Shown: positions 40,364 to 55,159 of the stretch, piece by piece
How the letters are laid out: every line of letters begins with the position of its first letter
Numbering within the stretch: position 1 is the first letter of the stretch
DNA from: Serilophus lunatus
Lineage: Eukaryota; Chordata; Aves; Passeriformes; Eurylaimidae
Assembly: GCA_013399895.1 (NCBI GenBank)
Contig: VXBA01003433.1
Span: 558,001-622,000, forward strand
DNA: 64,000 nt
Direction of reading: 5' to 3'
Translations under genes and position numbers: made by a program
Notes under the pieces: model-generated
The model's input: only the letters and a program-made list of their open reading frames with translations
Database searches by the model: none
Told to the model about the DNA's origin: nothing

Positions 40364-43300
40364 TTTTTTTTCCTGGGGGAGAAGTCTGGCAGAAGAGGAG
40401 GGAGACTGCATATTGTTTGCTTTCATCTGCTTAGGCTCCTATGAGCTAGTTTTTGTAAAGGCATCATAGCGACAGAAACCTTTGTTCCAGAGAGGTGCCC
40501 TCATGTCATCTGCATTATCTTTTACTGTGGTCAGCTCAGCATTGTAGCAGCACTACTGGCAACTCATAGTAATTTGTGCCAGTTCCTCAAAGTATGAAGT
40601 CAATCAACTATCTTAATATCAAATGTTGCTATAAAAAACTCCTGAGAGGATATGGGTTAATGGAATGTGAAAGTGCTCGCTCTCAAAGAGCTGCCTGCAT
40701 TTTGTTACATCACAGTAAAAGGGAAATGCTAATTTTCTTTACTTAAATGCCAATACAGTGTAACTTTAGGAGGAGAAGAAAGCCAAAATTTAAATGATTT
40801 AAAGGGAAGTTGAGATAAATATGAAGGGGAAGCTATATTGTATGGTTTAAATGTAACTTAGAATGAAAAAAATACACAGGAAAATAATATGGTTTTATAT
40901 ACCTATGAAGGCAAGACAAGAACAAATATTTGATAGAAGATTAATTGTAATACAAATCCTATATAATTTGTTTTGGTTCAAGAAGAATGAAATCTGGTAG
41001 AACACATTTAGAGAGAGAAATTCATTATAATGAAGTAATTTTTTCTTCCCCATTTGTTCTCTTTTGGAAGAAATGCCATAAAATTCCATTTCTTTCCAAA
41101 GGTTTAATTGCCTGTGTGTTAGGTAAGCAATATTGTGGATGGACAGTAATGAGAATTAACTCTAAAAGGTATAGCTATTGCAGCAAAATGGGATTTTTTT
41201 AATATATTGCTTTTTCTGTGGAAGTAAGAATGATAAATGAACTCAGGTAAATAAAACTGGTTTTCAATATAAGAATGAAGAGCAAATCAAACAGCAAGCC
41301 AAACTCATTTTGATTTGTTAGGAGTAAATAATATCTTTGTAAATCATTTGATAGGGTCACTTTTGATATTGAAACATTCTGATATTTTAAAATAATTGCA
41401 AATCCTTCTTTATTTTTTTACGATCTTAACTAATCATACATTATTTCTTCTTGAGAGCAGACTCTCTGTTATTGTCACTTCTCAACCCTTTTATGAAAGA
41501 AAACCCAAGCAGGGTTTATTCAGCCATTTCTACCAGGATTAATGTTGTTTGCAAAACATTTCTTGGATTGTTGCACTTACAGCTGGTGACTGAAAATTTT
41601 GACCATGATCGTGTTCGATGCTATGGCTGACTCTTCAGTGATGAAAGGATTCTGTCATATTTCCTTTGTCATGCCCTCTGTCATATGCCATTTTTAAACT
41701 GTTCTGGCAGTAGCAGATGTGAAATATACTGCATGTAATCACTAGAAGATAGGTCTTTGTAATAGAAAGAAGCTATCACTAATAGGGAAGAGAACCATAT
41801 CAGTTTATTGAGAGGAAGTTGTGGAAAAGCATATTTTTTCCCCCATTTCATCTCTTTCAGAAACTGTGGAGAAAGAAAATGCTGTTTCTCAACTCTACGC
41901 CAGATGAGAAGATTCAGCTCCCAACTGCAGTACTCAGTGATAGATTCAGAGACACTCTATTGCTTTTTCTCAAAAATGGAATTATAAAAGTACTTGTAGT
42001 CATACTGATAGGATATGAGCTGCACAGAGATATAATATTAGCGAAATCACATGGTTATATACTATTATATAATTATATATAATATTAAAGCCACCGCATC
42101 TCCTTCAAGCTTGAACAAAATTAATTTTCATTTATACCTGTAAGGGAGAACCTATAATATCGCTTTACATGTTTAGTTGAGGTAGTATATTGGGTGCAGG
42201 ATGAAACTGTTTTGTCAGTTTGTAGAGGAGCACCAAGGTAAAGCTTGAAATCAGTAACCCTACAGGGATTGTCTCTGTGGTATACTGAAGCCAAGATATC
42301 TAGGAGAAATGCTGGATACTAATACTGGAAATAACTTTTTAAACAGACATTGTTCAAAATTTGCTGTCTTTTTGTTTTGTGTTCTGTTGCTCTTTTTGTA
42401 ACAAGTGGAAAACCATCTCATCCTGACTTTGAAGTAGTGGAGTCTGTAAAACACCCTAGTAAAATTTTCAGTGGTTGATCACCTTCACGTTAAAGATGTT
42501 CCCCACTGGTATTGACTTAAATTTTTCTGGGAACAGCAATTCAAGAGTTAGTCAGGAATGAATGATCCAACTGGTAAACAAAGTTTTAAGATGCTGATTC
42601 CACCTCCTCTTCAAGGATCTCGGCATTTGACACTTTGGAAGAGTTTGCAGGATTTTGTTTAATATCCAGCTACACTGACTTCAAGAAGTATATCATCACA
42701 ATAGGAGTGGATCAATGGGTGGAAACAGCTGGAGGTGTGCTTTTTGGTTCTGTGAGTCAGAGCTAAATGCTAGACTCCTAGAGTATGTTTTGGATTGTGT
42801 AGTTTATAGACTAATGCTAAGTGAATGAAATAGAAAGAAAATGGTGGTTTTGATGCCATTTTGACATGGCATCAAAATGCTGCTCAGTTGAAAATCTAGG
42901 ACCTTGAACCACCTCTCAATTAACTTGTAAATGGAATTAAATTAACAGATTCCTTAATATCTTAAATAATTATATAATTAAAGAGATCTACTCATTGCAA
43001 CTAACTAGTTCTAAGACATAAAACAAAAATCCATTTTTTTAAATTCAATTTTAAAATAATTTTCAATATTCTCTTTGATGACATGTATTGCACAATTTTT
43101 TGGTTTTAATTCCATTATTACATCATATATATAGATATAGAGTAGCTTCTTAATCTTGAAAATAAACACTCTAAATTTTTAATATATTTGGATCTATTTT
43201 TCTAAGAATGTGTACATTTTACATTTCACTGTCTCAGTGCGGAAGTGAAATAATAATAATAAGGGTAAAATACACAATGACATAAGTTCCTTTGAATAAG

Positions 43301-45699
43301 TATTTTCCCTCCATATGGTAACCAGGTTAATTTGATGCTGTAAAGACTCCAGTTCAGACTCATCATATGTTTAAGTTCAGATGAAATCTAGAATCACTAT
43401 AAAATCACATTGATGGGATATGTTAGTAACTACACGATTTCTCCATGGCAGTAGCAGATTGAGTGGAGTCTTGAATATAGAAAGCAAGGTAAATGTATGT
43501 TGTACGTAGTAAACTCTTCACATTGTAACAATAAAATGCCTACTTGCAAAAATACACAATCAAGCTTGGAAAAAAGCAACAAAACGCTCCACCAAAAAAT
43601 CCTTGTTCTTATTATGTGCTTTTCAGAAATATATTTTTCTAGATGATGCATTGGTTGCTTTGTATTTCTTTCTAATATCATTACAAAAGACTGAGAAGCT
43701 GAAATGCATTACGCAAATAGATTTCTACTAGTATTACTGGTTATAATTATTGTGCTACATTAATCTTATGCCATTATCGCTTAATGTATTTAGTGGGGGA
43801 GTTGTTTGTTCTCTGTTTATCTGTCAGCATACTGTGAATGTAGCTGATTTGTCGACTGGAGGGGGCAGGTTTGTGGAATAAACCCTTTCTAAACACCTAC
43901 ACACCATTAAAATAGAGCTCCAATAACTAAGCCGGTCAGCACAGACCTTCTGAGATAACTGTGTATAAGCTAAAACTCTCTCATGTAAGGACTGATTTTT
44001 GTCCTGCATTTTTACAACATAGCATTAGACATTAATGTTGAAAGGCATCAACTGCTAGGCATTATATAAATATGTGGGACCTTTATGACTAATTCTCAAA
44101 ATGGATGTTCCTTCACTTCTCTTTGGATATTAAAACATCCATAATATTCATTACATATTTTAAAGAAAGACTTGCCAAGGGTAAGGACTACAGTTTGTTG
44201 GCTAAAGCATTCTTCAGAATGCTTTTTTTGTACAGTTCCAGTCAAAAACTGTATCCTCTCTATATTTAACTTGCTCATGCTCATAGCATTTAGTTCTTCC
44301 CCCAAACAAGAAAGTCATTTGAGATTTTTTTGAACTGGAGGCATTTCTTCTTCAATGTCACTTAATATTAAAGGGTTTTTCATAATAAATAAGTAAATGC
44401 AAATTCATTGATGTTGGGTTTGAAGTAAAAAACCCCAAAAAAGTCACAAGTAGAATGTTTGTGATAGTCACTTACACCTACCTGAAATCCTAATTATAGG
44501 TAGGGATCACTATGGCTCAAAGACTCACAGATAATAAGTAGATATTAATGCCCATTCACTCTTTCTCCTCTCTCCTGATTGTTCTCTGTACTAATTAAGA
44601 AAACAAACACAAGAACAAAGACTATTTTAGCACCTACACAGAAATAATCCAGGAATGAGATAGAAAGGACAGTCAGGGCAAACAGCAGTTATTTTAATCC
44701 TATAATGGGTCAGCCTATCTCCAAGACATGCATCTTTCTGTCTCCAGTTAAAAAAAAAAAAAAGGCCAAGAGAAAAAGAAAACCAGCGGTATTTTTCTGT
44801 GGCCAGGTTATAATCTATACCATATTAGAAGCTCAGAAAGACCAGGGACTCATAGCATTTATACTGATCCAACTCCAAAGAAGGAAAATGGATTGAAACA
44901 GGAGACTGTATTGCAGCACAATCTTTTACCTCAATAAAACCTTGACTTTTAGGCTGAAAAATTGCATTCCTGAAATATGTTGACAGGATATGTTCCTGTG
45001 CTGGCTAGTGAGATTTTTGTTTAAGACCTCTTTTATGGGCTAGTCTTCTCAGAAATTTCTTCTCTCATCAGCAGGTTGTCTCATCCTACCCCTCCCTCAT
45101 TTCTGTCCCTCTCTCTCCTTTTATGCACATGTTACATTAAAGTGGGTGAAGTCTTTATGGGGAACATGGTGATGGGCTGCAGACAAGTAAAAGGTCCTTG
45201 AGACATACCCCAAGTATGTATTTAATTGAAAATGTTGTGAATTTCAGAATAAATGTAATTTTTATAAAATATGTAGTATTTCAGTGAAAGAACATAAAAA
45301 ATACATGTCCAAACATTTTGACTGCTCATAATAATGACTGTTATGAGATGTTATGTGAGGAATAAACTGAATCTAACACTCACTTGCAACATCAGAGAGA
45401 GCACGAATTTTACTATGATAAAGCAACACTAAATGCAGCAGTAAATCGCATATGGGGGCTGAATTCTTGCTTACTTTCAATAAAGAGCACTAGCAGTGAC
45501 GTCTCTTAGACCAGAGCCATCAAATGGGCAGGCTGAGTGTAGGTGAGGAGGATGAATAAACCAAACTCTAATTACCTGCTGCAGAATATCAGAAGGAAAA
45601 TCTGCAGGTTTATCTGGGGTCCAGACTTAAAATGATAAATTTCTCATCACAGACTTACTGAAGATTGTTCACTGTTTCGCAGTAAAAGAGTCAGATAGA

Positions 45700-45700
45700 T

Positions 45701-45747
<47 letters not shown>
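45700..45747. repeat. (TTTA)n microsatellite
   Basis: About twelve nearly perfect TTTA units, followed by 'tatatatttaacc'. The purity suggests it may be length-polymorphic. Confidence 0.95.
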
Positions 45748-48700
45748 TATATTTAACCTGATGAACACTTTAGTTGTAGGGACTGGAATCTCTAATAAGC
45801 TGAAAATTCTTGGGCAAATGGGTGCTCATAATGTAATGTTGGTAGCTTTTAGCTCCTGAGAATTTGTCTGAAACACGGCTATATATATGATTATTATTCT
45901 GATATGCATTAGTTTAAAATAATAGAATTAATTAACTGAAGTTACTTTTTATTTGCATCATTTACAATCTAAAAAATGACTAAGCAGTTTATGGCAGAAT
46001 ACATGTAAGAACATATTTTTAGAAGGATTTCTGCTATTTTGATATCCGCTTAGTTCATGAGGGGGATGCACTTTCAGCATGATAAAATAAAACATATTTT
46101 CAGGATTGAAAAGACTGTAGAACTGAAAGTAAATTTCAGTTAATAAACCTTATTCCCAATTCTCTCATGTGGAGGGGTGACCTAGGAAGAGTACTGCTTA
46201 TGTTTGGCTGCAGAATTACAGAATTTGTAGTACTACAAATATAGCAAAAGCAGTTCATCTCGCATAGCTTCTTGTTTCCAAGAAATCCAAGTACCTCTAG
46301 TAGATACATGTATCACCCAGGACACTACAGCTGAAGTTGCTGTACTGAGGCTTGTTTAATGGTGTTCTATAATTAGTCAGAAGGGTCAATTCAACATTTA
46401 TTTCAAGTGTACGCGGGAGAAGCATGTTCATGAATAGATGATAGAGAAGGCATACATTGTCTGAACACATTAGTTTAAAAGAAATACTGTTTCATTGAAA
46501 GTGTGCATTTCAAGATCCTAGGTTATTCCATTTGCAAGTCAACACATTATGTGCATTAAATTTGTATTAAATTATTATGCCTCAGCTAAATAAAGGCCCT
46601 TATCCCTGGTGTTTCACTTTTATGAGCCTCCTACATTAATGTGTGTAAAAGCACATGGGATAGAAGGAGAGAAAGAATGCTTTGTACTTTCAGTGTTTAT
46701 TGAACCACAGTTTTTGGGTCATCTCAAAGAGTAGGCACAATTTGAGCAGTAAAAACATATGCAGAATCTCTCTTTGGAGAATTTTCTTTTGCGACTTGCC
46801 AAAATTTCCTTTAGTATTGTCTAATAATTCCTGCTTTCTGACAAAGCATGAAATGAGGATACAAAGAATTCTCAGCTTGTGGGGTGGTGTGGAGTTGTTT
46901 CATGAGTTTCACACAAAAAAATTATCAGAAAGCAAGATTTGCTGTCAGTTTTTAAAGACATACAAAGCCAGAAATGTTTGAGAAGGGAGAAAAAGGAGCA
47001 GAGAAGGTGGACTACAATCCCTCTGCCTTCGGATTTCTTCTTTCTTTTGCAGTTCTCTGAAAATTCTGAAGTGACCATTTGTTATCAATTGATTTTTTTT
47101 TCTATTTTATAACTGTTCTATTCTTGCCAGTGAATACTCTGGCTGGAGAGGAATAGAAATACTTAACATGAGTGATTTCTAGCATACAGTTTATAAAAGT
47201 TAGAATTAAAACCTAATATCAGTAGATACAAGCTGTTTCTTTTATTATCAATTAAATGTTGTAGGAAAACTTATATTAATATAAAGTAGAAAACCAGTGT
47301 AATGCAGCACTCTTACCAAATGCAAATTCCAATATTTCTGGAACTGATTTAGAAATTTGATACCCATACATATGTTATAATGCTCATTAAAGAGTATAGC
47401 GTGCTATTGAAATACAGTCCCTACCGCTAAAATTAGCAACACATTATTTAGCACTTCCATAGAAACTCTCACTAGAATATCCCAACTTTTTTTGAATGTA
47501 CAAGCTTCAAACTGCATTAGCATCTTTCCTTTCATATGTAATGCTCCATGTATGTCACAGAGCAATCTATTTAATTTGCAAGTTCCCCCACTTCGTTCTC
47601 ATATCAAACAACCAAAACACTACTAATGATGACTTTGCCTAATTGGTGGGTCCTGTACTTGAAAAGCTTATAATCAAGGATGCTATGTAATGGTGTCTGC
47701 ATTTCTGCAGGGAAATTTTTTTCTGAAGATAGTATATTCTTATACAGCAATATTCTTTTTCCTAGCAGATTGCTGTGTTTTCTGTAAAAAGACACTTTCA
47801 TGTAAGTTTCTGTGTGTACATGTAAGCTTACATTTAGGAATGGTCATACACTGTACACTTTAAAATTGCTTTTATTTTAAATTATAATAAAAATAATATT
47901 AAACTCAGTAATTTTTACATTCATTATAATGCTTATGCAAGCATTAAAATATTATTTAATCAGAGCTTAGCTTCAGACTGAAATAAAACTTTACATTGTA
48001 CGATTTTCCATGTGAGTTATCTTTTAGGCACCGTAGTTAATGACAGCTTTCTTAACAGCTTCTACCGAGCCAGCCGAAAATATACAAAATTTACCTTGTT
48101 ATACTGATGAAATGGTATATTAAAATAATTGTGTGGGTGGAGTTTCTTGGCTTGTATTATGGTCCTCACAGACCCACTGGATTCAGAATTATGATTCTGA
48201 ACTCAGTTTTGGCTGGTCTTCTACCAGATACATGTTGCTTTAGATTTTCATGATTTATTAAGCAGGCCTATGTATATGTCATCCTTTCATATCTACCTCA
48301 GATACCCCTGAGGCTGAGGATCCATCAACAAATTAAATGACTCCTCAGTAAATCATGTTAATCAGCAAGTTCAAAGATGCTCCCAGTTTTATGCAAGATT
48401 GCTAAAACATGCACTGAACGTTGCAGTAAAATCTGCAATGCTCTCTGCAGCAGTAATGATCTTAAGTCATAAGGTCATGATTTAGAAAAACTGGCATCTG
48501 TGTCAAAGTAAATAACATCAGCTCTGCTGGCCCAAGATATTCTCTAGTTCTCTTACCTGATGGTAAAATCTTATGTCTAAAGCCTGTGTTCTGCTCAGGT
48601 TTTAACCTTATTTCCACTAAAATAATGATGTGACTATAGTAATAACAATAGAGCCCTCACCTCTGGCCCACTTGAAGAGGCCGTATAACAAAGCATGTTT

Positions 48701-51700
48701 CAGGAAGGACAAATTGTAATTATAAATTAAAGCAGGTTTTGAACTTTAAATTTTCTTTGTCTTAAAGATACATTTATTCTTGAGCATATAATTTGCCCTT
48801 ACATTTACCCGGGGCAGATATCCCCTTCCTTCTCATACAGTTTTTGTACTTAGGACAGTTCATCAAAAATGAAAATCAATGAGGTTGCAAAGGTGCTGAA
48901 TTTTGCTAGCAGGCTTTTATAATCAGAATTAGTTTTACTGATGAACTCGAGTTGCTTTTATCTAGAACTCAAGATTTTCACCTGCTGGGTCTAAATGGTG
49001 TTCCGTAACAGGAAAAGGGTCAACAGGTAAAATGACTCAATATAATAGTGGTCCCTGGGATTCACTATTTGACATAATGTGCTGATGCATATTTATTTTT
49101 AGTGACATAATATGTCATTACTCTTACCTTTTTATAGATAGGTGTTATCCTTTTCCTTTTAGAATTAATGCAGTGTGGAAGTGGATATTTTGGGTATTTT
49201 GTTTATTGAGCCCTTGTAATTCCATACATGGATTTCTGAGCATGTGTGCTTACAAATGGTGCAGGGATGGATAATTTTATCAAAATATGTCATTGTGGAG
49301 TCAACATACCAATTTCAAATACTGCAGGTGTTATTAATGGAAGGAAGAACAGTAGCTAATTTAAATAGCTTCCCATTGCCAAGCTCTCTCCCACCTTAAG
49401 AGGATTCTAAAGCACATTTTGCCCTAGAATAAATGAGGTTGTTTGCTATTTTTCTATGTAGCTGAATTACAAATTACTTCTTCAACATAGACCAGAGGGG
49501 ACAAAAGTAGACCTGTGGGATATTGGTATCCAAGCAAGGTTTTGGTAAATAGACAGACAAAAATATTCTATCAGTATTTGAATACGGTCACTCATTCTCA
49601 TTTTTTTCTATATACTACATAGCAATAATATTTTCAGCGCTATACAAAAGGCAATTGCTGCCTACTCTTTAAGGCTAGGAGTCAGACAGCACAAGTACTA
49701 GGAAGGAAGGATGTTTGTGAAATGCCTAGAGAAAAAAATAAATGGAATTATTTTTTTCAACAGTAGATTTCTGTATTCTTTCAGTGAAAAATGCCACATG
49801 GCCTTCTAAAGAGAGAAAGTGCTCTATAACCTTTCCTGAAGATGTCACTTCTAGTAATGTCATGCCCTCACTTGTCTTGATGAGCTGAGAGTAATGTGAT
49901 TTCCAGACAGCCATTTAAATTTGTCTAGATGAGCTGTCTCATTTACTCAAGTTTCCACTCAGTATATAAATCACGTTTTTAATTACCATTTAATGGATCA
50001 AAAATAGATACAAAAATTTCTAACTTAGTCTATATTTCCTAATTATTTATGCACTCATGACTATATTTGAGTTCAATTTGCATGAAAAACGTTTGATTTT
50101 CTGCCTGAAAGAGCACTGAACCCATTCAAGGTCCATGACATTGCAATCATGACAAAATAAACAATGTACCTGATATCCATAGTTCTGGTTTGGTTTTGGT
50201 TCATAGTTCTCTCTGTTTTACTAGAACTTCTATGGTTTGTTTCCAGGGATTTTTATTGAATCAGGATTTATGGCAGTTAATTTTATATCTACCACTTTCT
50301 TAAGCTATGTGTAGACATGGGAGTGAAATCTGGTCTCACTGAAATCTCAGCCAAGAGTTCATGAATAATTTTTCCTCAAAGTTTAGGTGAGAACTCTTTA
50401 TGCAAATCAAATGGCTTTTGGGACAACAGTCCTTTGATGAGAGAAATTTTTTTTCCCAAATTTTTTTCAGCACAGTAACCAGACATAGTTCCAAAAAATT
50501 AAGACAAAACGGCTGAGTTGTCTTTAGGAATTTAATAGTCAATTTGTAAATGCACTTATTAAGGTATAAAATGAAAACCAAATAATAATAAAAAGAATTA
50601 TGCTTCTGAAAAATGTTAAGAATAAAACATTAGATTAGTCCAGGCACATCTGAAGGAGAAAGCTGTAATGATGAATTATTAATACAAGAAAAGAAAAATT
50701 ATCAACTTTTTATTTAAAGGCACAACTTAAATTTATTATTTCAGCTCACACATGGTCACAAAGTGATTCCCATATTTCTTCATTTTTGAGAATTCCAAAT
50801 CAGATGCAACAGGACTGAAACCTCTCTCAGTGCAGAGGGGTGTTTTCTTTGTATCATAATTTCTCCATCCCTTTACTAAACAGTAATCTACGTAGGAAAA
50901 GAAAAGTACTTTAAAACTTACACTGATGCACTTTGTTCACAAAAGTGCATTTTGCTAAATATTGGCTTGAAATATGACAAAGCTCTGATGACCCCCATCT
51001 ACTAAGAATATCGGTTTTGTAACTGAAAGTGCCTGAGCTAGGTGGCCAAGAACTTGTGCACAGCATCAACAAGGCAACCAGAAGGATTCTCAAAAAGGAG
51101 ACAAAATAACCATTTTATATTTAGTTTATATCAAACTTGCCTTTGGAGTTGCTTCTAAGCAGTTTAGATACCTTCTTGTAACACCACAGCATTGTAAAAA
51201 TTTCTAGAAGTTTTTTTGTGAGGTTTACCTCCCTTATATTTATGTATAAACAGAGGGAATGTGATTCCCTTACTATTGATTCCAGTATGTTTTGCTGAAA
51301 GTTATGCTTTTGATAGAGCAAGGTTTAGTAGAAAGAACTGATGATAGAGATAAAACAGGAATAATTTAGAAATTAATCTCTTTTAACATAAAGTGTTTTT
51401 AGGGAACATATTTTTACCAGACACTCATCAGTGGTGGTGTGTCAGGCCATAGCTTCATGTTAAAAAAGGAATGTTTTAAGGGACATTGAATGCAACAGAC
51501 TTCTCTGTACCACTGTGGCTGTGAGTGAACATCAGATAATGGTAAAGGAAACTAAACAGTAGAAGAATAGCTTCAATTTAGTTGAGATGCTATGGCAGTG
51601 TAACAAAATAAGTGGAGAAGAATTAAGCAATTTGGAATTTGCAAGAAACACTTGTCATAAAAAATTAGAAAATCATAGGCAGCCTTTCCAGAATACTTTT

Positions 51701-51811
51701 TGAAGTTGCTGACTTCACAGCTACTCAGAGTGGAGGAGAGTAATCTTGAAAATTTATTATATGAGTATGTTTCATTAAATATGAAACATAAAAGGGACAA
51801 TGTTTGATAAT

Positions 51812-52066
51812 CATCATGGCTAGGCTTCGCGAACGAAGATACGAGAAGGGCTCTACCCACGCTTGCTGCAAGCGTGCTGGTGGCTAAAAAGGCCGATGTG
51901 GGACAGGCAAGTCCGGTTACAAAAACCACAGTGGAAAGTCTCCTTAGGTGGTAGTGACGAGACACCGTTTTTTCTGCGTTGTCTTTTCTTCTCAAGACTG
52001 ATTCTACGTGCATTCTCAAAGGAGGCAGCAGCGTTATGGATGGTGTGTCTCCATGTCTCTTGATTG
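51812..52066 (-). mobile_element. 3' end of an old non-LTR retrotransposon with intact C-terminal ORF
   Basis: On the minus strand an open frame of 70 codons (52065 down to 51856) ends in TAG at 51855-51853. Early residues include ETWRHTIHNAAASFE, followed by an Arg/Lys-rich stretch (about 20-33). Residues 46-66 form a C2HC zinc finger: Cys46 and Cys49, 12 residues, His62, 3 residues, Cys66, with 'SHIGLFSH' inside. From memory, this layout matches the C-terminus of reverse-transcriptase ORFs of vertebrate LINEs, and the downstream 'cttcgttcgcgaag' hairpin-like motif matches the same elements' 3' UTR. The family name is not certain. The upstream part is cut off (stop in frame just before 52066). 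The frame is undamaged and roughly a dozen CpGs survive, unlike the flanks. The 148-codon minus-strand open frame at 51573-52019 is a different frame and not the element's own. Confidence 0.7.
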
Positions 52067-52069
52067 GAT

Positions 52070-54745
52070 AATACTCAAAAGAAAAATGTATATTTTTATT
52101 TAAAAATGGGATATATCATCAAAAGCACTTGGAGCAACAGTGAACCAAACCCTCTGAGAAATCATTATAGATTTTTTTCCCAAGGATGGAAGGCCTGAAC
52201 ACAAAGCATATATATGTGAAGGTTCTTATTTTCATTCATTTTCCCTGGAAGCATTTCCCCCCTAAAAGAGAGCTGAAAGAAGAGTAAGTAGATTTCTTGC
52301 CATGTATGTTACTTACCAAGAAAAATTTGGTTCTCACTAGTCACTGAAAAATAAACGCAATGAATAAGTTGACCAAAGAAGGCTTGAAACAGGCAGATTA
52401 CCACAAGCTCCAGCATTTAAATTTAAAAAGTTCTAACTCAGTGCTGCAGATGTGGAACCTTGTGAAAGAAGAGTCACAGAGTAGTTTGGGAGCAGAAGAG
52501 ACAGGTTGAAAACACTTAGTAAACAGTAGTGTTCGTATTAACTTTCTGAAGTGGTAATGGTCCAGCCCGAACTCAAGAGAGAAAGAGGAATTGTGCAGCA
52601 GTGACATTAAGACATGACATGGGAGCAGACACTTTACCATCCTATCCAAGGGAGAAAGCTAATCACTGTGACAAATCTGTACTGAAGTTGACCTTTTTGT
52701 CTAAATTTGTGAGGGCAATGTGTGGAGCAACTGTATTTGCAGCAATTCTGTACTGTCCTGACGTTCTGAAACCAAGAGTTCTGTTTCTGCTGCTCATGGA
52801 GATCAACTCATGCTGTTTTGTGAGAATCAAATGTGTTAGTCTTAGGAATCTAATGGTAAAACCTTCAGAAGCAAAATTCCATCATAAGGCATTTAAAATG
52901 AATGTAATTGCTGTAGAACTATTTCCACACCACATGCATATCCTGCCACAGCCTGAAAATATTATCTTCCATGAAACCTCATCTTCAAGATGACTCAAAA
53001 GGAATCACTGGAAAATGGGAGAAACACACCTTCTGCCATTCAGAGGCAATAAAACTGATAAAAGATCTGGGAAAAGAAGGAAATACAATTTTGTTTATTT
53101 TTATAATGTATTGTCATTCAAATCCGGCCTTGTTGCACGGACATTTGGACAAAGTGTTTGTTAAAAAGAAAAGAAAATTACTGGAATCTTGGTATAGGGT
53201 AACACTTCCATGGAGAAACAAATCTCCAAACGAGAATTTCTATTGTCTGTCCAGTGGTGACCTGTGGTTAAATTGCAATGATCCTCACAGTGGGGCATTC
53301 AGCTGAATCAGGAGAGACACATCAAGTTACCATTTTGTTCTGTTCCTTCAATTCAGCTGACCACAATGCTATGTGACCACTCCGGTGCTTGTAGAACTCA
53401 TTGTTATTGATACATCCTAGCTACACACAAAGCACCTCTTAATTACTGCATTCAAAAGACTAAACTTTTGACCATTTCTGGAGGAAAAGTTTCTGTTGAC
53501 TTTTACAAATTTCTTATCTATGCACAATTTGAAACTTCTGCAGTAGTGGCATTTTGGGACACTCCAGCATAGATGTTAATCAGCACGTCCAGGCATAAAA
53601 ATTGGGCTAGGCACAGGGGGAGTTGCTGTGGAGCAGTTTCTTAAACCATTCAAAACTACCAACTGGAGGGCTGCTGTAACCATCAGTCAAATACTTAAAT
53701 GTGAAGGAACAGTCAGTTTTCAGATTGGTCCATCACCTCAAGCTGATCTATTATCTCACCTATGCACATGACTGACTGGAGAGCTCCTGAAGCACTCAAG
53801 GAATTAAATGTGCACTGGGCATGCATATGGATGCAGTACCAGAACCTAGCTACACCACAATTATACCATAAGAATATACTTTATTTTTATACTTAGAACT
53901 CACTTTCAACTAAAGTCCCATAGTCACAGACTGAGAGAGATCATATTAACAAAATTAATGGTAGACATCCTGCATATAGATGTTGTTTGTCAAGGCCGAG
54001 GCCTAACCAATATTTCTCACTAAAATTGCGCTTTGATTTTTTTTTGGATACATTTCTACAGGTGGCAAAGAAAAGAGAGCTAAAAGGACAGCATCTCTTG
54101 AAAGACTTGATAGGCCAAAAGGCTGTCAATTGAAAAAGAGAAAATATTTATGGCATGATAGTTCCTATTTCAGTAAATGATTAATAAGTGAAAAAAATAA
54201 TATTGATGTATTTGGAAGACTTCAAGAACAGGAAAAGAAAAAGAGAGGTTAGCTTAATAAAAAAAAAATAAAAATGTCCATCAATGGAAAATAATGAATT
54301 TATTTAATGAGATAAAAGAAGTACAAACTAATACTAATACAGAGATTGCTGCTGGAAATTAATAGCTTGCTCACATATAAAATAATTAGATATGGCAATG
54401 GGAATAAAGCGAAGCAAAGAGTCATCACAGGGAGGAAACCAAGGAGGCAAACCACTTCCACATTTGTGGTTTCTAGGGAAAAGGGATTAACCGTGGACAG
54501 TAAAAACAATGTTTGTTATTTGCATAGTTTTGTTTTTAAGATGAGAAAGCTTAAATTTTTAAAACTCAGTGAACATGAAGGCATATCAACTGCTCTTAAA
54601 CTGTGGAGCAGCTCCTCTGGGTTACATCAGCATTTGCTCAAGAATTAAGGAGTTACAAATGTGGCAAAAGGAGAACTGCTGGCTTCCAGGATGTGGCTTG
54701 AGTTGGGGGTTTCATTTTAGTTCCAGGGAATTTGGAAAAGCAAAG
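52070..54745. other. Intergenic; two overlapping open frames, unrecognised
   Basis: Plus-strand frames at 52601-52993 (130 codons, opening with GTG) and 52971-53306 (111 codons) overlap, but neither shows a domain, splice context or repeat identity I recognise. I see nothing else in the stretch. Confidence 0.45.
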
Positions 54746-54746
54746 C

Positions 54747-55150
54747 TGTAAGAAAATAGAGAGTCTGTAGAATTAGAGCAGATGGAGTAGACACTACAAT
54801 AGTTATAAGACAACAGTTAAGCGGGGAGAGCAAGGTTCTCAAGGTCTCCTGAGGCTCCGTTGCTAAGCGACCATGCAGCAGGGGGTTGGAGGCAGGGAGA
54901 GAGATTCAGCCCCATCCATGTCTGGGCGGAGAGAAGGCGGGGAGTGTGGGGGGGATCTTGAGCCGAGAACCAATGAAAGACTAAAGATACACCCACTGGA
55001 GAAGGGGTATTTAAGATGCATTCTTCCGGTAGTTCGGGCAGGGAGCGGGAAATTTTGAATTCTGTAATCTTCCCTCCCAGCGTGCTGAACAAAACATACC
55101 TATCTCAAAACTCATCTGAGTTCTGAGCGTGGATTCACCGAGTCAGGCTT
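54747..55150 (+). mobile_element. Probable solo LTR of a second retroviral family, plus strand
   Basis: The LTR-like order is a TGTAAG start at 54747, a GC-rich block (about 54820-54960), a CCAAT-type 'gaaccaatgaaag' (about 54967) and a TATA-like 'gtatttaaga' (about 55006). Next comes 'tgctgaacaaaacatac' (about 55083-55099) at the place where a poly(A) signal is expected, then a U5-like tail ending near 'caccgagtca'. I could not find a convincing target duplication, so the edges are approximate and the family is not assigned. It is not the family of the 13.8 and 61.3 kb LTRs. Confidence 0.6.
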
Positions 55151-55159
55151 TATGTTAGT

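Larger units (their letters stand above)
39800..51805. other. Intergenic downstream of PPDPFL
   Basis: A long AT-rich stretch with no recognised exons. It holds an assembly gap at 40337, a TTTA microsatellite at 45.7 kb and an A14 run near 44750. Open frames at 41819-42082, 46682-46981 and 50336-50581 show no recognisable product. Confidence 0.5.

Noticed and set aside
51573..52019. 148-codon minus-strand frame
   Set aside because: It is a shifted frame of the LINE fragment; the element's own frame is the one that carries the zinc finger and ends at 51853.
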